Shown here in pieces: positions 1 through 8,249 of a DNA stretch of 59,888 nucleotides. Under the pieces are notes generated by a model. It searched no databases. It was not told the origin of the DNA and worked only from the letters and a program-made list of their open reading frames with translations. The position numbers and the translations under genes are program-made. How positions within the stretch are numbered: the stretch's first letter is position 1; every line of letters starts with the position of its first letter. The stretch is from positions 1 to 59,888 of the forward strand of contig DASXBJ010000075.1 of the NCBI GenBank assembly GCA_036491755.1. Reading direction: 5' to 3'. This DNA is from DASXBJ01 sp036491755 (lineage in GTDB: Bacteria; Chloroflexota; Dormibacteria; Dormibacterales; Dormibacteraceae).

Positions 1-848
1 CCGTTGGCGATGTTGCCGAAAGGCCCGGCGTGGACGAGCACGGGCGTGTTCTCGATCGTCTGCAGAAGATTGGGCTTGATCGCGTCGAGCATGATCACGG
101 TCATCGCGCCGCCGGCATGGAGGTCATCGGCGGTGATCGGCTTGCCGTCCCTCGCGAGGCCGACGATCATGCGTCCGAGCCGCTGCCGCATGTCCTGCAG
201 CGAGGTGGAGAGCGCGAGCACCGCCATCACCTCTGAGGCGGCCGTGATGTCGAAGCCGGTCTGCCTCGTCACGCCGTCTTCCGGCGCACCCAGGCCCACC
301 ACGACGTTGCGCAGCACGCGGTCGCTGACATCGAGCACCCGGCGCCAGGTGATGCTGTGGAGGTCGATCGGAAAGTCGCGAAGGCTGTGGTGGATGTAGT
401 TGTCGATCATCGCGGCGAGCAGGTTGTGCGCCGCGGTGACGGCATGAAAATCGCCGGTGAGGTGCAGGTTGAGCCGCTCCATCGGCACCACCTGGCTGTA
501 GCCGCCTCCCGCCGCGCCGCCCTTGATGCCGAAGGTCGGACCCATGGACGGCTGGCGGATCGCGATCACGGCGCGCTTGCCAATGTGCCCCAGCGCGTCG
601 CCCAGCCCGACCGTCGTGGTCGTCTTGCCCTCGCCCAGAGGTGTCGGGGTGATGGCCGAAACCACGACGTACTTCGCGCGCGGCCGGTCGGCAAGCTCGG
701 CGAGTGCCTCGAGCTTGATCTTGGCCACGTCGTGGCCATACGGCTCCAGGAGGTGTGGCTGGATGCCCATCTTGGCCGCGATCTCCGGCATGGGGAGAAG
801 ACGAGCCCGGCGTGCGATGTCGAGGTCGGAAGGAAAGGTGACGGCCAT
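1..848 (-). CDS. fhs: Formate--tetrahydrofolate ligase, N-terminal part (cut by window edge)
   Basis: Interconverts formate + THF + ATP with 10-formyl-THF + ADP + Pi. About 283 N-terminal residues are visible; the family is normally about 550, so the C-terminal half lies beyond the window. The P-loop PTPLGEGKTT is at residues 68-77, followed by the conserved GPTFGIKGGAAGGGYSQV stretch. The ATG at 848 is preceded by AAAGGAGAT, a strong ribosome site, only 10 nt after the metF-like stop. It is the last visible gene of an operon with an ABC importer, so it probably runs towards formate and ATP, oxidising methyl groups released by the corrinoid system next door. The reaction direction is inference. 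Confidence 0.95.
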   Translation of the reverse strand, partial: MAVTFPSDLDIARRARLLPMPEIAAKMGIQPHLLEPYGHDVAKIKLEALAELADRPRAKYVVVSAITPTPLGEGKTTTTVGLGDALGHIGKRAVIAIRQPSMGPTFGIKGGAAGGGYSQVVPMERLNLHLTGDFHAVTAAHNLLAAMIDNYIHHSLRDFPIDLHSITWRRVLDVSDRVLRNVVVGLGAPEDGVTRQTGFDITAASEVMAVLALSTSLQDMRQRLGRMIVGLARDGKPITADDLHAGGAMTVIMLDAIKPNLLQTIENTPVLVHAGPFGNIAN

Positions 849-858
849 CAGATCTCCT

Positions 859-1791
859 TTAGTCAAGACGCGCCAGCATCTCCTGGCGCCATCGCTCGGT
901 GGGCTCGATCTCGTTAAAGGTGAACACGTGGAGACCCACGACCTTGCGGTCGGGGGCCGCCAGCTCGGGCACCAGGGCGCCGGCGAAGCGCCCCGGGTCA
1001 TAGCCGCCGGGTTGAAGCATGCGAAGAAACCAGTTGGAATGGCCACGCAGGAATCGGGCGGAATCGGCGATTCCGATCCGCGTCGAAACCCGCAGGAGCT
1101 TGGCCGGCTCGGCCACCCCGGCCATGCCGATGTAGATGGGCAGCTCCACCTTGCGACGTCGCACTCGGCCCACCCACCTCTTGACGACGCGTGGATCGAA
1201 GCAAAGGTTGCTCACGATGTAGGTCGCGATCCTTCGCTTGTCCCACATCGCCTGGATCGTCATGTCGTCATCGATGAAGCTGTGGCTCTCCGGATAGCCG
1301 GTGACTCCGATGTCGTGAAGGCCGTGGCTGCCCGCAATCGCCGCGAGCAACGAGACAGAGTCGGGAAACTCCCCCGCCGGCTCGCGAGCGTCGCCGGCGA
1401 CCACGAATACGTCCCGCGAGCCCATGGCCGTGACGGCGGCGAGGATTTCGTTGAGGTGCGAGCCGTCGCGGATCATGCGCGCCGAGAGGTGGGGGACAAC
1501 CGCATAGCCCTGCCTCGCCAGGCGCCCGGCGAGGTCGATGGTGGCGTCCATGCCACGGCGCGGTGAGGCGGTGATGGTGATCCTCACGTCTGGAGGGACG
1601 TGGGCCAAGACCTGGGCTTCGATGTCCTCGGTCGGCAGAACCTCGTAGCGGGGCGCGCGCAGGAAGCCGGTCAGCGCCTCGTGCACCACATTCCGCGTCC
1701 GCAACACCCTCTTCAGCGGCCTCGACAAAGGGCCATCGACGACTGTCGCACTATACGCCACTGTCGCGCTAGGCGCAACGCGGCCGATCAA
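859..1791 (-). CDS. metF: Methylenetetrahydrofolate reductase (MetF-like)
   Basis: Flavin-dependent TIM-barrel reductase linking 5-methyl-THF and 5,10-methylene-THF. The region from about residue 55 (VLPTEDIEAQ) shows the barrel pattern, including VVPHLSARMI, VFVVAGDAREPAG, IGVTGYPESH and PIYIGMAGV, which match the family. The 310-residue length fits the short bacterial form. The longest start is a TTG at 1791 that overlaps the upstream stop; a GTG near residue 29 is an alternative, since the first 40 residues look unlike the family. It sits between a metallophosphoesterase and fhs in one operon, so here it would oxidise methyl-THF from corrinoid-dependent demethylation rather than serve methionine synthesis. 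That role is inferred from context. Confidence 0.82.
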   Translation of the reverse strand: MIGRVAPSATVAYSATVVDGPLSRPLKRVLRTRNVVHEALTGFLRAPRYEVLPTEDIEAQVLAHVPPDVRITITASPRRGMDATIDLAGRLARQGYAVVPHLSARMIRDGSHLNEILAAVTAMGSRDVFVVAGDAREPAGEFPDSVSLLAAIAGSHGLHDIGVTGYPESHSFIDDDMTIQAMWDKRRIATYIVSNLCFDPRVVKRWVGRVRRRKVELPIYIGMAGVAEPAKLLRVSTRIGIADSARFLRGHSNWFLRMLQPGGYDPGRFAGALVPELAAPDRKVVGLHVFTFNEIEPTERWRQEMLARLD

Positions 1792-3332
1792 AACGGCGCC
1801 TGAATGAGGAGGATCGCGTTGCGATCAGCCGGCTCGCCCGCCCGCCAGGAATCAAAGCCGCTGAAGGGGACGTTTGCGGCCAGCTCCCGATGGATCCCGG
1901 CCAGGCCTTCACCGTCATGGTCGACCATGGTGCACGCGATTCCCAGCCGGCCGTCCCCCGCCTCGAAGAGCTCGACGACACGGCCCTGGCACGGCCAGTC
2001 GACCACCGCGCTGGTCGTGACCTCCCAGAATCCCTCGCCGGAGCGGCCACTCCTGGGCGTGATCCGGTTGGCGTGGATGTGGCCGTTGAGCCACAGCACC
2101 ACGTTGCGGAATCGAAAGAGGAGGTCCCGCAGGTCGTCCGCGCCCTGCTCGCCGCGCGGGTTGGAGAGCGTGTCCAGCCCGTGGTGCGACAGGACGACGA
2201 CCAGGCGGTCGTGGTTGCGGGTCCTGACCAGGGAGCCGTCGCGCGAGCGAAACGATGAATGCACCTCTTCGAGGCGCCGCTCGAGCCAGTGGAGCTGGGC
2301 CCGATCCAGCTGGCCGTCGGCGCCGCCCGCCGGACAGACCGTGTCCAGCGTGATGATTCGAACACGAGGCGTGTCGCGCACGTAGTACGCGGTGCCGGCC
2401 GAAACGTTGGAGTCGGTGAAGCCGTGGCCGCCCGACCGCATGTGCAGGTCGACGAACTCGGCACGGCTGATCGGGCGGCGCGAGGAATCCGGCGCCACGT
2501 CGAGCGCCGGGCCGCCCATGAACACCTCGGCATTCGTGACGAACGTCTCGAGCGCGGCATCGCGGTCGACATCCGCCGGAAGCGCGATGGGCTTGCGCGA
2601 CCCGGTCATGAGCTTCGAGAGGAGCGGGTTGACGACCCCGACGCCCTGGCACACCTCCTCGTGATTGCCGTGGCAGCCAAGCCATGAGAGACCCGCGCCC
2701 GCGGCCTGAAAAGGCTCCATCGCGAGCTCGATCAGGCCGGGCACCGACGGGAACCCACGTGCGGCCTGGAACAGATCGCCGTCGCGCGGGCCGTCCGGCT
2801 TCCAGAAGATGTCCGACGGCCAGTCCGGCGCCTGCACGCCCTGGTATCCGGCAGAGCCCGAATCGGGGCTGACGATTCCGCCTTCCATCAACGCCAGGAA
2901 GTTGGTGAATTCGTTGAGCTGGGTGTTGTCGATGGCGTCGCCGGTCATCGCGATCAGGTCCAACGCCGCACCGGTGACGGGCGCCCTGCCCAGGCTCCTA
3001 AACGCGCGCAGCAATGCGTCGACTGCCCTTGTGTTGAGGGCTTCCTGCGGCCTCTGCATGGTCAGCAGCTCGCGAAACCGAGCGTCCTCCCATTCGCGGT
3101 TGACGAACTCGAATCGCGCCGGCGACTGCACGTCGGTGACGTGAAGGTCCGTGAGGTGGCCCAGGCACAGGATGGCGGGACCGCGCGGCACGCCGGCTCG
3201 CGCGCCTTCGCCGGCAAGGTCCATTCGAATCACGTGCGGCTCGCCGGGCTGCGCGACAACGGTGCGGTAAGGCGCCTGGGCGCCCTCACGCGCGATCGGT
3301 CCCGCGCCGAGCCGGCGTTCGATCGTCAGCAC
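1788..3332 (-). CDS. Calcineurin-like metallophosphoesterase (TIGR03767/PPA1498-like)
   Basis: 514 residues with the full two-metal phosphoesterase motif set: LTDLH (D62, H64), a GDAIDN motif, GCHGNHE, LSHHGLD and NGHIHAN. The long insertions and the segment after the first motif (FEFVNREWEDARF) resemble the actinobacterial PPA1498 family. No signal peptide or lipobox is evident, so it is probably cytoplasmic. GTG start at 3332, 13 nt after the ABC ATPase; its stop overlaps the metF start. Substrate unknown. Its position between an importer and C1 genes suggests it may hydrolyse an imported phosphoester such as a choline ester, but nothing in the sequence proves this. Confidence 0.82.
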   Translation of the reverse strand: MLTIERRLGAGPIAREGAQAPYRTVVAQPGEPHVIRMDLAGEGARAGVPRGPAILCLGHLTDLHVTDVQSPARFEFVNREWEDARFRELLTMQRPQEALNTRAVDALLRAFRSLGRAPVTGAALDLIAMTGDAIDNTQLNEFTNFLALMEGGIVSPDSGSAGYQGVQAPDWPSDIFWKPDGPRDGDLFQAARGFPSVPGLIELAMEPFQAAGAGLSWLGCHGNHEEVCQGVGVVNPLLSKLMTGSRKPIALPADVDRDAALETFVTNAEVFMGGPALDVAPDSSRRPISRAEFVDLHMRSGGHGFTDSNVSAGTAYYVRDTPRVRIITLDTVCPAGGADGQLDRAQLHWLERRLEEVHSSFRSRDGSLVRTRNHDRLVVVLSHHGLDTLSNPRGEQGADDLRDLLFRFRNVVLWLNGHIHANRITPRSGRSGEGFWEVTTSAVVDWPCQGRVVELFEAGDGRLGIACTMVDHDGEGLAGIHRELAANVPFSGFDSWRAGEPADRNAILLIQAPF

Positions 3333-3345
3333 GAACGTCGCCGGA

Positions 3346-4440
3346 TCAAGACGCGGTCGGGGTCGTCTCTTCCCTCTGGATCAGCACGGGATCCGGACGC
3401 AGCGCGAGGCGGACCCTGGTCCCGGCCGGGCTGTCCGCCGCCTGTGAGGTCGGCATCTGGGCCAGCACCGTCAGGTCCCCGAGATCGACGGTCACGCGGC
3501 TGGTGGCGCCCAGGAAGGCGACCGCGATCACGGTGCCGACGAGTGGCCCGTCGCCCAGCCCGCCGTCGGCGGTGAGGCTCACCGCCTCTGGCCGGACGAG
3601 GGCCATGGCCGGTCCATTGGCGACGTCCGGCTGCACCAGCGCCAGGTCGGTGCCGCGCACCTCGACCACCCCGTTCCTGACGGTGCCCGGCATGCGGTTG
3701 GTCAGCCCGACGAACTCCGCGACGAAAGGCGTCGCGGGCCGGCTGTACACCTCGGTCGGCGGACCCAGCTGCTCCAGGTGTCCCGCCTGCATCACGCCGA
3801 CGCGGTCGGCGATGGCCAGAGCCTCCTCCTGGTCGTGGGTGACAAAGAGCGTCGTGATGCCGACATCGAGCTGCACGCGGCGTATCTCGTCGCGGAGGCG
3901 GGAGCGCACCTTGGCGTCCAGAGCGGACAGGGGCTCGTCCAGGAGGAGAACGGTGGGCTCGATGGCCAGCGCCCGCGCCAGAGCCACGCGCTGCTGTTGA
4001 CCGCCCGAGAGCTGGCTCGCGTAGCGGTCGGCAAAACCGGAAAGGCCCACCAGCTCGAGCATCTCGCCCGCGCGCCGGCGCCGTTCCGCGGGAGTCTTGC
4101 GCCGCAGCTGCAGGCCGAACGCAACGTTCTGGATCGCCGTCATATGGGGGAACAGGGAGTACGCCTGGAACACCATCCCGACGTCTCGCTTGCTGGCAGG
4201 CAGGTCGGTGACGTCCTTGCCGCCGAAGACCACCCGGCCGCCGTTCGCTTCTTCCAGGCCTGCCACGAGTCGCAGGGCAGTGGTCTTGCCGCAGCCTGAC
4301 GGGCCGAGCAGGGCGACCAGCTCACCTGGGCCTAGCGTGAGGTTCAGCTGATCCAGCGCGACCACGGTCCCGTAACGGCGGCTCAGGTCCTCGAGGCGGA
4401 CCTCGACACCAGCCGTGTTGCGCGCCGTCTCGGGCGCCAT
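3346..4440 (-). CDS. ABC transporter ATP-binding protein (PotA/FbpC type)
   Basis: 364-residue ATPase of an importer. Walker A LGPSGCGKTT is at residues 45-54; Q-loop VFQAYSLFPH; signature LSGGQQQRVALARAL; Walker B LLLDEPLSALD; switch VTHDQEEAL. The C-terminal 110 residues form a TOBE-like regulatory domain, typical of polyamine/iron/thiamine-type importers. The ATG at 4440 is chosen because the frame upstream overlaps the permease and carries no ATPase sequence; it lies 1 nt after the permease stop. Works with the two permeases and binding protein upstream. Substrate not determinable, but co-transcription with C1 genes points to a methylated amine. Confidence 0.93.
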   Translation of the reverse strand: MAPETARNTAGVEVRLEDLSRRYGTVVALDQLNLTLGPGELVALLGPSGCGKTTALRLVAGLEEANGGRVVFGGKDVTDLPASKRDVGMVFQAYSLFPHMTAIQNVAFGLQLRRKTPAERRRRAGEMLELVGLSGFADRYASQLSGGQQQRVALARALAIEPTVLLLDEPLSALDAKVRSRLRDEIRRVQLDVGITTLFVTHDQEEALAIADRVGVMQAGHLEQLGPPTEVYSRPATPFVAEFVGLTNRMPGTVRNGVVEVRGTDLALVQPDVANGPAMALVRPEAVSLTADGGLGDGPLVGTVIAVAFLGATSRVTVDLGDLTVLAQMPTSQAADSPAGTRVRLALRPDPVLIQREETTPTAS

Positions 4441-4441
4441 G

Positions 4442-5248
4442 TCAGGTCCTCTGTCCGGGGATGTAGTGCTGCTGCTGCAGGCGGCCGCCCACGAGCGTGA
4501 GCACCATGAGGAGGATGAAGGCGAGCAGCAGCGCGGCCACGGCGACCGCGATCGACGTGCCGGCGTTGACCAGCTCGAGGTAGGCGATCGCCACCTGCAG
4601 GTTCTGGAAGTTGAGCAGGTTGGCCACCGTGTACTCGCCGAGCACGAGGGCGACCGAGAGGAGCATGGCGTTGAGGATGGCGCTGGGCATGTTGGGGACG
4701 ACGATGCGAAGCATGACCGTGAACCAGCCGGCGCCCAGACTCCGAGCCGCCTCGGAAAGGGTCTTGAGGTCGATGGCCGCGAGACCTGCGTCGAGCGCGC
4801 GATAGCTGTACGGCAGGACAAGGATCAGGTAGGCGAACGCGAGGGCCTGGACCGAAGGAGTCACGTTGATGTTGATCCAGACGTACAGAGGCTTGAGGCC
4901 GACGACCAGCGCGATCGCCGGAACTGTCAAGGGCAAAAGGCAGATGAACTCGATGATGCGTCTGAGCCGGGGAAGGCGGAGGCGGATCCACACCATTGTC
5001 GGCAGGAGCAGGACGAGCATCCCCAGCGACGTGATGATCGCCAGCTGCACCGACACGCCGATGGCTTTCAGCAGCGGCGGGTCCTGCGCTATCTGAGTCC
5101 AGGCCGCGAGGGTGCGCGGGGCGTCGACGCTGTTGCCGCGGGTCGAGAACTCCAGCATGGCGCCGATCGGCAGGAGGAAGAAGGCGCCCATCAACACCAG
5201 AACGACGATGCGGAAGATGCGGAGCTTGATTCGTTGCGACCTGTTCAT
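4442..5248 (-). CDS. ABC transporter permease (PotC-like)
   Basis: 268-residue inner-membrane permease with six predicted membrane segments, starting at IFRIVVLVLMGAFFLLPIGA. The EAA-type cytoplasmic loop is visible at EAARSLGAGWFTVMLRIVVP, which contacts the ATPase. The ATG at 5248 overlaps the stop of the preceding permease (ATGA), which indicates translational coupling and fixes the start. Second permease of the heterodimeric channel in this importer. The family carries polyamines, Fe3+, thiamine and related cations. Confidence 0.92.
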   Translation of the reverse strand: MNRSQRIKLRIFRIVVLVLMGAFFLLPIGAMLEFSTRGNSVDAPRTLAAWTQIAQDPPLLKAIGVSVQLAIITSLGMLVLLLPTMVWIRLRLPRLRRIIEFICLLPLTVPAIALVVGLKPLYVWININVTPSVQALAFAYLILVLPYSYRALDAGLAAIDLKTLSEAARSLGAGWFTVMLRIVVPNMPSAILNAMLLSVALVLGEYTVANLLNFQNLQVAIAYLELVNAGTSIAVAVAALLLAFILLMVLTLVGGRLQQQHYIPGQRT

Positions 5249-6147
5249 TGCAACCAGCGCGAGGTACGTCGCTGCAGCAACGCGTACAGGGTCATGACGA
5301 TGACGACGATGACGATCATGGCGAACGCGAGACCCTGCGCCAATCCCGGCTGCGTCTGCTCCGACTCGCTGGTGAGCAGGGCCTGGATCTGGAGCGGCAC
5401 GTACGGTCCTCCGTTGGTGAGAAGGGCCGCAATCGTCGCGTACGCGGAGAACGCGTTCGCGAACAGGAGCAGCGTGCAACCGAGGAAAGCCGGCGCGAGC
5501 AGAGGGCCTGCCACGTACCGCCAGTAGTGCCAGGTGGTCCCACCCAGGCTCTGCGTCGCCTCCCGCCACTGCGGCTTGATGCCGTCGAGCGCCGGCAGGA
5601 ACACGAGCAGCATCAACGGGATCTGGAAGTAGAGGTAGATGAGCGTTACCCCCGGAGGCTCGTACAGCCACACCCCCTTGGGGTAGATGTCGATCCCATG
5701 TTGCTGAAGGAAGATGTAGACGAACCCGACCGTGCTGATGGTGGCGATGAAGGCGAAGGCCAGAGCCACGCCGCCGAACTGGGCCAGGACTCCGGAGGCC
5801 GACATGATCGTGCGTCGCAGCATGCCGTCGGGCCTGCCCGTGACCACCGCGTACGCGAGGATCGCGCCGAGGACGGCGCCCGCCACCGCGCTCACCGCGG
5901 AGACCGAGAGGCTGGTCGTGAACGCCCTCACCATGAAGGGCTTGTCGATGCCGGAAAAGTTCGCCAGCGTGAAGCCGCCCCCAGGGGCGGTGAACGACCC
6001 GACCACGATGATCGCGGTCGGAAGGAGCAGAAACAGGCCGACGTAAACGAAGAACGGCAGCGCCCCGAGCCAGGAAAGGGAGAGCCGCCGCACGCCCCGA
6101 GTTGGGCGCGCGGCGGAGTCAACTGCCGGATGACCGGCTGCGATCAA
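5245..6147 (-). CDS. ABC transporter permease (PotB-like)
   Basis: About 300 residues with six membrane segments; the first is ALPFFVYVGLFLLLPTAIIV, and a periplasmic loop follows. The EAA loop reads REATQSLGGTTWHYWRYVAG. The start is a TTG at 6147 that overlaps the substrate-binding protein stop (TTGA); a GTG at 6093 is the alternative and would remove 18 residues. Its stop overlaps the next permease start. First permease of the type-I importer encoded here. Confidence 0.9.
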   Translation of the reverse strand: MIAAGHPAVDSAARPTRGVRRLSLSWLGALPFFVYVGLFLLLPTAIIVVGSFTAPGGGFTLANFSGIDKPFMVRAFTTSLSVSAVSAVAGAVLGAILAYAVVTGRPDGMLRRTIMSASGVLAQFGGVALAFAFIATISTVGFVYIFLQQHGIDIYPKGVWLYEPPGVTLIYLYFQIPLMLLVFLPALDGIKPQWREATQSLGGTTWHYWRYVAGPLLAPAFLGCTLLLFANAFSAYATIAALLTNGGPYVPLQIQALLTSESEQTQPGLAQGLAFAMIVIVVIVMTLYALLQRRTSRWLQ

Positions 6148-7268
6148 GAAACGGCCGCCGTCCAGTTGGCGACCACGTAGGCGCTGGCCTTGCTCGTCTG
6201 GTCGCCGGAGGGGACCTGCGGGGTGCCATTCACGGCGGGAAGTGCCGCGGCGTAGGTCTGATTGACGGTTCCGGCGGTGGTCATCGCGGCCATGCGCACG
6301 GGTCGAGCGCCGCCCTTGAGCCACAGGTTCTGGCCGGCGTCGGAGTAGAGGTACTCCTCCCACAGCCGCGCAGCGGCCGGGTGCGGAGCTGCCTTGTTGA
6401 TCGCCTGGCTGTAGTAGCCGCCGATGATGGCGTTCGAGGGAACGAAGATCTTCCAGCTCGAGACGTCCGCGCCGTGCGACTTGGAAAGGTAGTCCCACTC
6501 GAAGAGCACGGGGGTCTGGCCCAGCTTGACCGTGGACGCGGTGCCCACCACCGGGACGTAGTTGCCCGCCTGCTTCAGCTGCTTGAAGAACGCGACACCC
6601 TTGCTGACGTCGTCGAGCGAGCCGCCGTTGGCGACGGCCGCCATGATCACGCCGTTGAGACCCTGGTTCGACTTGGTGGGGTCACCCGCCAGCGCGACCT
6701 TGTTCTTGAAACCTGATCCGAGCAGGTCCGAGACAGCGTTGATCGCGCCGCCGGGGACCTTGGTCGAGTCGTACCCGATGCCCATGTAGCCGCCGTAGTC
6801 GTTGAACCACAGGCCCGTCGGCTCCTTGGCGCCGGCCGGGATGTCGTTCCATGTCGACACCTGGTAGGGGGTGAACTTGGCGGTGTTGGCGAGCGCGACC
6901 GCCTGGCCGACGTCGACCACGTCCGGCGCGTTGCTGGTGCCGTCGAAGGCGTTGACCTCATCCTGGCTGCTGCCGTTCGGGTTGGCCGAGTTGATGGTGA
7001 TTCCGTACTTGGCGGTGAAGCTGCTGATTAGCTCGCCGTAGTTGGCCCAGTCGGGCGGGAGCGCGATGACGTTCAGCTGGCCTTCGGCCTTGGCCGCCGC
7101 GATCAGCGCGTCCATTCCGCCGCAGGCGGATGCCGAGGTCGCGGTTTTGGCGGTCGATTCGCTGCAAGCGGACGAACCGCTGCCGGACGAGCTGCCGCCG
7201 CAGGCGGCGACCAGCACGAATGCCACCACGGCAATGCCGAGTTGGCGCAAGAGACTACCCCACTTCAT
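6144..7268 (-). CDS. ABC transporter substrate-binding lipoprotein
   Basis: 374-residue extracellular solute-binding protein. A signal peptide ends in a VAAC lipobox with the lipidated cysteine at residue 23, then a Ser/Gly-rich linker. The body matches the Fe3+/polyamine/thiamine-type class (DALIAAAKAEGQLNVIALPP opening, closed-cleft aromatic residues such as WFNDYGGYMGIGY). Preceded by GAAGGGGAAGG, a good ribosome site. First gene of the seven-gene operon ending with fhs. The promoter upstream carries a GGCGCC repeat likely recognised by the neighbouring IclR regulator. Substrate unknown; a quaternary or tertiary amine is the contextual guess. Confidence 0.9.
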   Translation of the reverse strand: MKWGSLLRQLGIAVVAFVLVAACGGSSSGSGSSACSESTAKTATSASACGGMDALIAAAKAEGQLNVIALPPDWANYGELISSFTAKYGITINSANPNGSSQDEVNAFDGTSNAPDVVDVGQAVALANTAKFTPYQVSTWNDIPAGAKEPTGLWFNDYGGYMGIGYDSTKVPGGAINAVSDLLGSGFKNKVALAGDPTKSNQGLNGVIMAAVANGGSLDDVSKGVAFFKQLKQAGNYVPVVGTASTVKLGQTPVLFEWDYLSKSHGADVSSWKIFVPSNAIIGGYYSQAINKAAPHPAAARLWEEYLYSDAGQNLWLKGGARPVRMAAMTTAGTVNQTYAAALPAVNGTPQVPSGDQTSKASAYVVANWTAAVS

Positions 7269-7328
7269 GAATCCTTCCCCTTCTGAAAACGGCCGGGCGC
7301 CAGGCAGGCGGCCCGTCAGGCAGCGGTA

Positions 7329-7357
7329 ATCATGATGGGCGCCAGGCGCCGTTGCAA
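7329..7357 (-). promoter_or_regulatory. Promoter of the importer/metF/fhs operon with embedded GGCGCC operator
   Basis: Read on the minus strand, TTGCAA (7357-7352) and CATGAT (7334-7329) are 17 bp apart, a plausible sigma-70 promoter. The spacer holds GGCGCCTGGCGCC (7350-7338), two adjacent GGCGCC half-sites. An 11-bp direct repeat, GGGCGCCAGGC, occurs at 7337-7347 and again at 7295-7305, 42 bp apart, about four helical turns. A repressor bound here would block polymerase. The link to the IclR protein is inference. Confidence 0.5.
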
Positions 7358-7408
7358 GGATGGATCCAGGGTGTGCTGTTGATTTCGGTTATCGGCCGTT
7401 TATGGCGC

Positions 7409-8200
7409 TTACGCGGTCTCGGGGCGCCGCCCCCGAAATCCCAGCCGGCGGGAGAGGTCGGCCGCGCCTTGACGGGTCAGCTGGACCAGCTCCGGCCGGT
7501 CGTCCGCGCGCAGACGCTGGGTGGGGCCGGAGACGTCCAGGGCAGCGACCACCTCGCCGTCGGCGCCAAAAACCGGCGCCGCGACGGCGTCCAGGCCCAG
7601 CTCGAGCTCCTCGAACGTGCGGGCAACTCCGGACTCGCGCGCCGCTTCGAGCTGGCGATCGAGCTCCGCGTGGTCGGTGATGGTGTGCACCGTCGAGCGC
7701 TCGAGCGAGTGGCCCAGCAGGCGCTGCCGCACCGCTGCGGGGGCGAACGCCAGGATGACCTTTCCGCTCGCCGTGCAGTGGACCGGCGTGCGCCGCCCGA
7801 GCCAGTTCACGCTCACCACCGACGTCGAAGCCGTCGCCTGCTCGATCGGCACGATCACGTCGCCGGCCAGCACGTCGAGGGTCACTGTTTCGCCGAGTGA
7901 GCCGGCCAGGCTCTCGCAAACAGGGCGCGCGACGTAGCGCAGGTCGAACTCGCCCGTGACCACGCTGGCCAGCTGAGGGATCCTGCGGCCGAGGCGATAC
8001 TTGGCCGTCCTCTGGTCGCGCTCGACCAGGCCGTGGCGCTCCAGGGTCGCGAGGAGGCGCAGCGCCGTCGAGCGGTGGACCCGGAGCTCCCGCGCCACCT
8101 CGGCGCCGGTCTGCCAGCCGCCCTGGGCCAAAAGGTCGAGGATGGCGATCGCCCGCTCGACCGAGCGGACCCCGGATTCCCGAGGCGCCTCGTTGCTCAT
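7409..8200 (-). CDS. IclR-family transcriptional regulator
   Basis: 263 residues. Winged helix-turn-helix at about 10-75 (VRSVERAIAILDLLAQGGWQ then EVARELRVHRSTALRLLATL), then the IclR effector domain at about 80-255, with the typical LGRRTPVHCTASGKVILAF and GLDAVAAPVFGADGEVVAALD motifs. ATG at 8200. Lies between the importer/C1-oxidation operon and the divergent corrinoid operon, so it probably senses the methylated substrate or an intermediate and controls both. An AGGCGCCT palindrome lies inside its own first codons, matching elements in the two promoters, which suggests autoregulation. Confidence 0.93.
   Translation of the reverse strand: MSNEAPRESGVRSVERAIAILDLLAQGGWQTGAEVARELRVHRSTALRLLATLERHGLVERDQRTAKYRLGRRIPQLASVVTGEFDLRYVARPVCESLAGSLGETVTLDVLAGDVIVPIEQATASTSVVSVNWLGRRTPVHCTASGKVILAFAPAAVRQRLLGHSLERSTVHTITDHAELDRQLEAARESGVARTFEELELGLDAVAAPVFGADGEVVAALDVSGPTQRLRADDRPELVQLTRQGAADLSRRLGFRGRRPETA
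8183..8190. promoter_or_regulatory. AGGCGCCT palindrome in the iclR start region
   Basis: Perfect 8-bp palindrome within the first six codons of the IclR gene, 48 bp from an identical copy in the divergent corrinoid promoter and 158 bp from a third copy in the leader. It could be an autoregulatory operator. An 8-mer in GC-rich DNA can occur by chance, so the support is its repetition and placement. Confidence 0.35.
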
Positions 8201-8214
8201 AGCGCAACATTACC

Positions 8215-8243
8215 TTGCGGACTTGATTTCAGGCGCCTAAAAT
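8215..8243 (+). promoter_or_regulatory. Promoter of the corrinoid operon with AGGCGCCT operator in the spacer
   Basis: TTGCGG (8215-8220) and TAAAAT (8238-8243) are separated by 17 bp. AGGCGCCT occupies 8231-8238, filling the downstream half of the spacer and touching the -10. The same arrangement (TTGC.. box, 17-bp spacer, GGCGCC core) is present in the importer promoter at 7329-7357. The predicted transcript starts near 8250, leaving a leader of about 170 nt before the first gene. Confidence 0.5.
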
Positions 8244-8249
8244 GTTGGG

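Noticed and set aside
4415..5527. Long plus-strand frame opposite the ABC permease genes
   Set aside because: Low-complexity charged translation; the minus strand encodes clear permeases.
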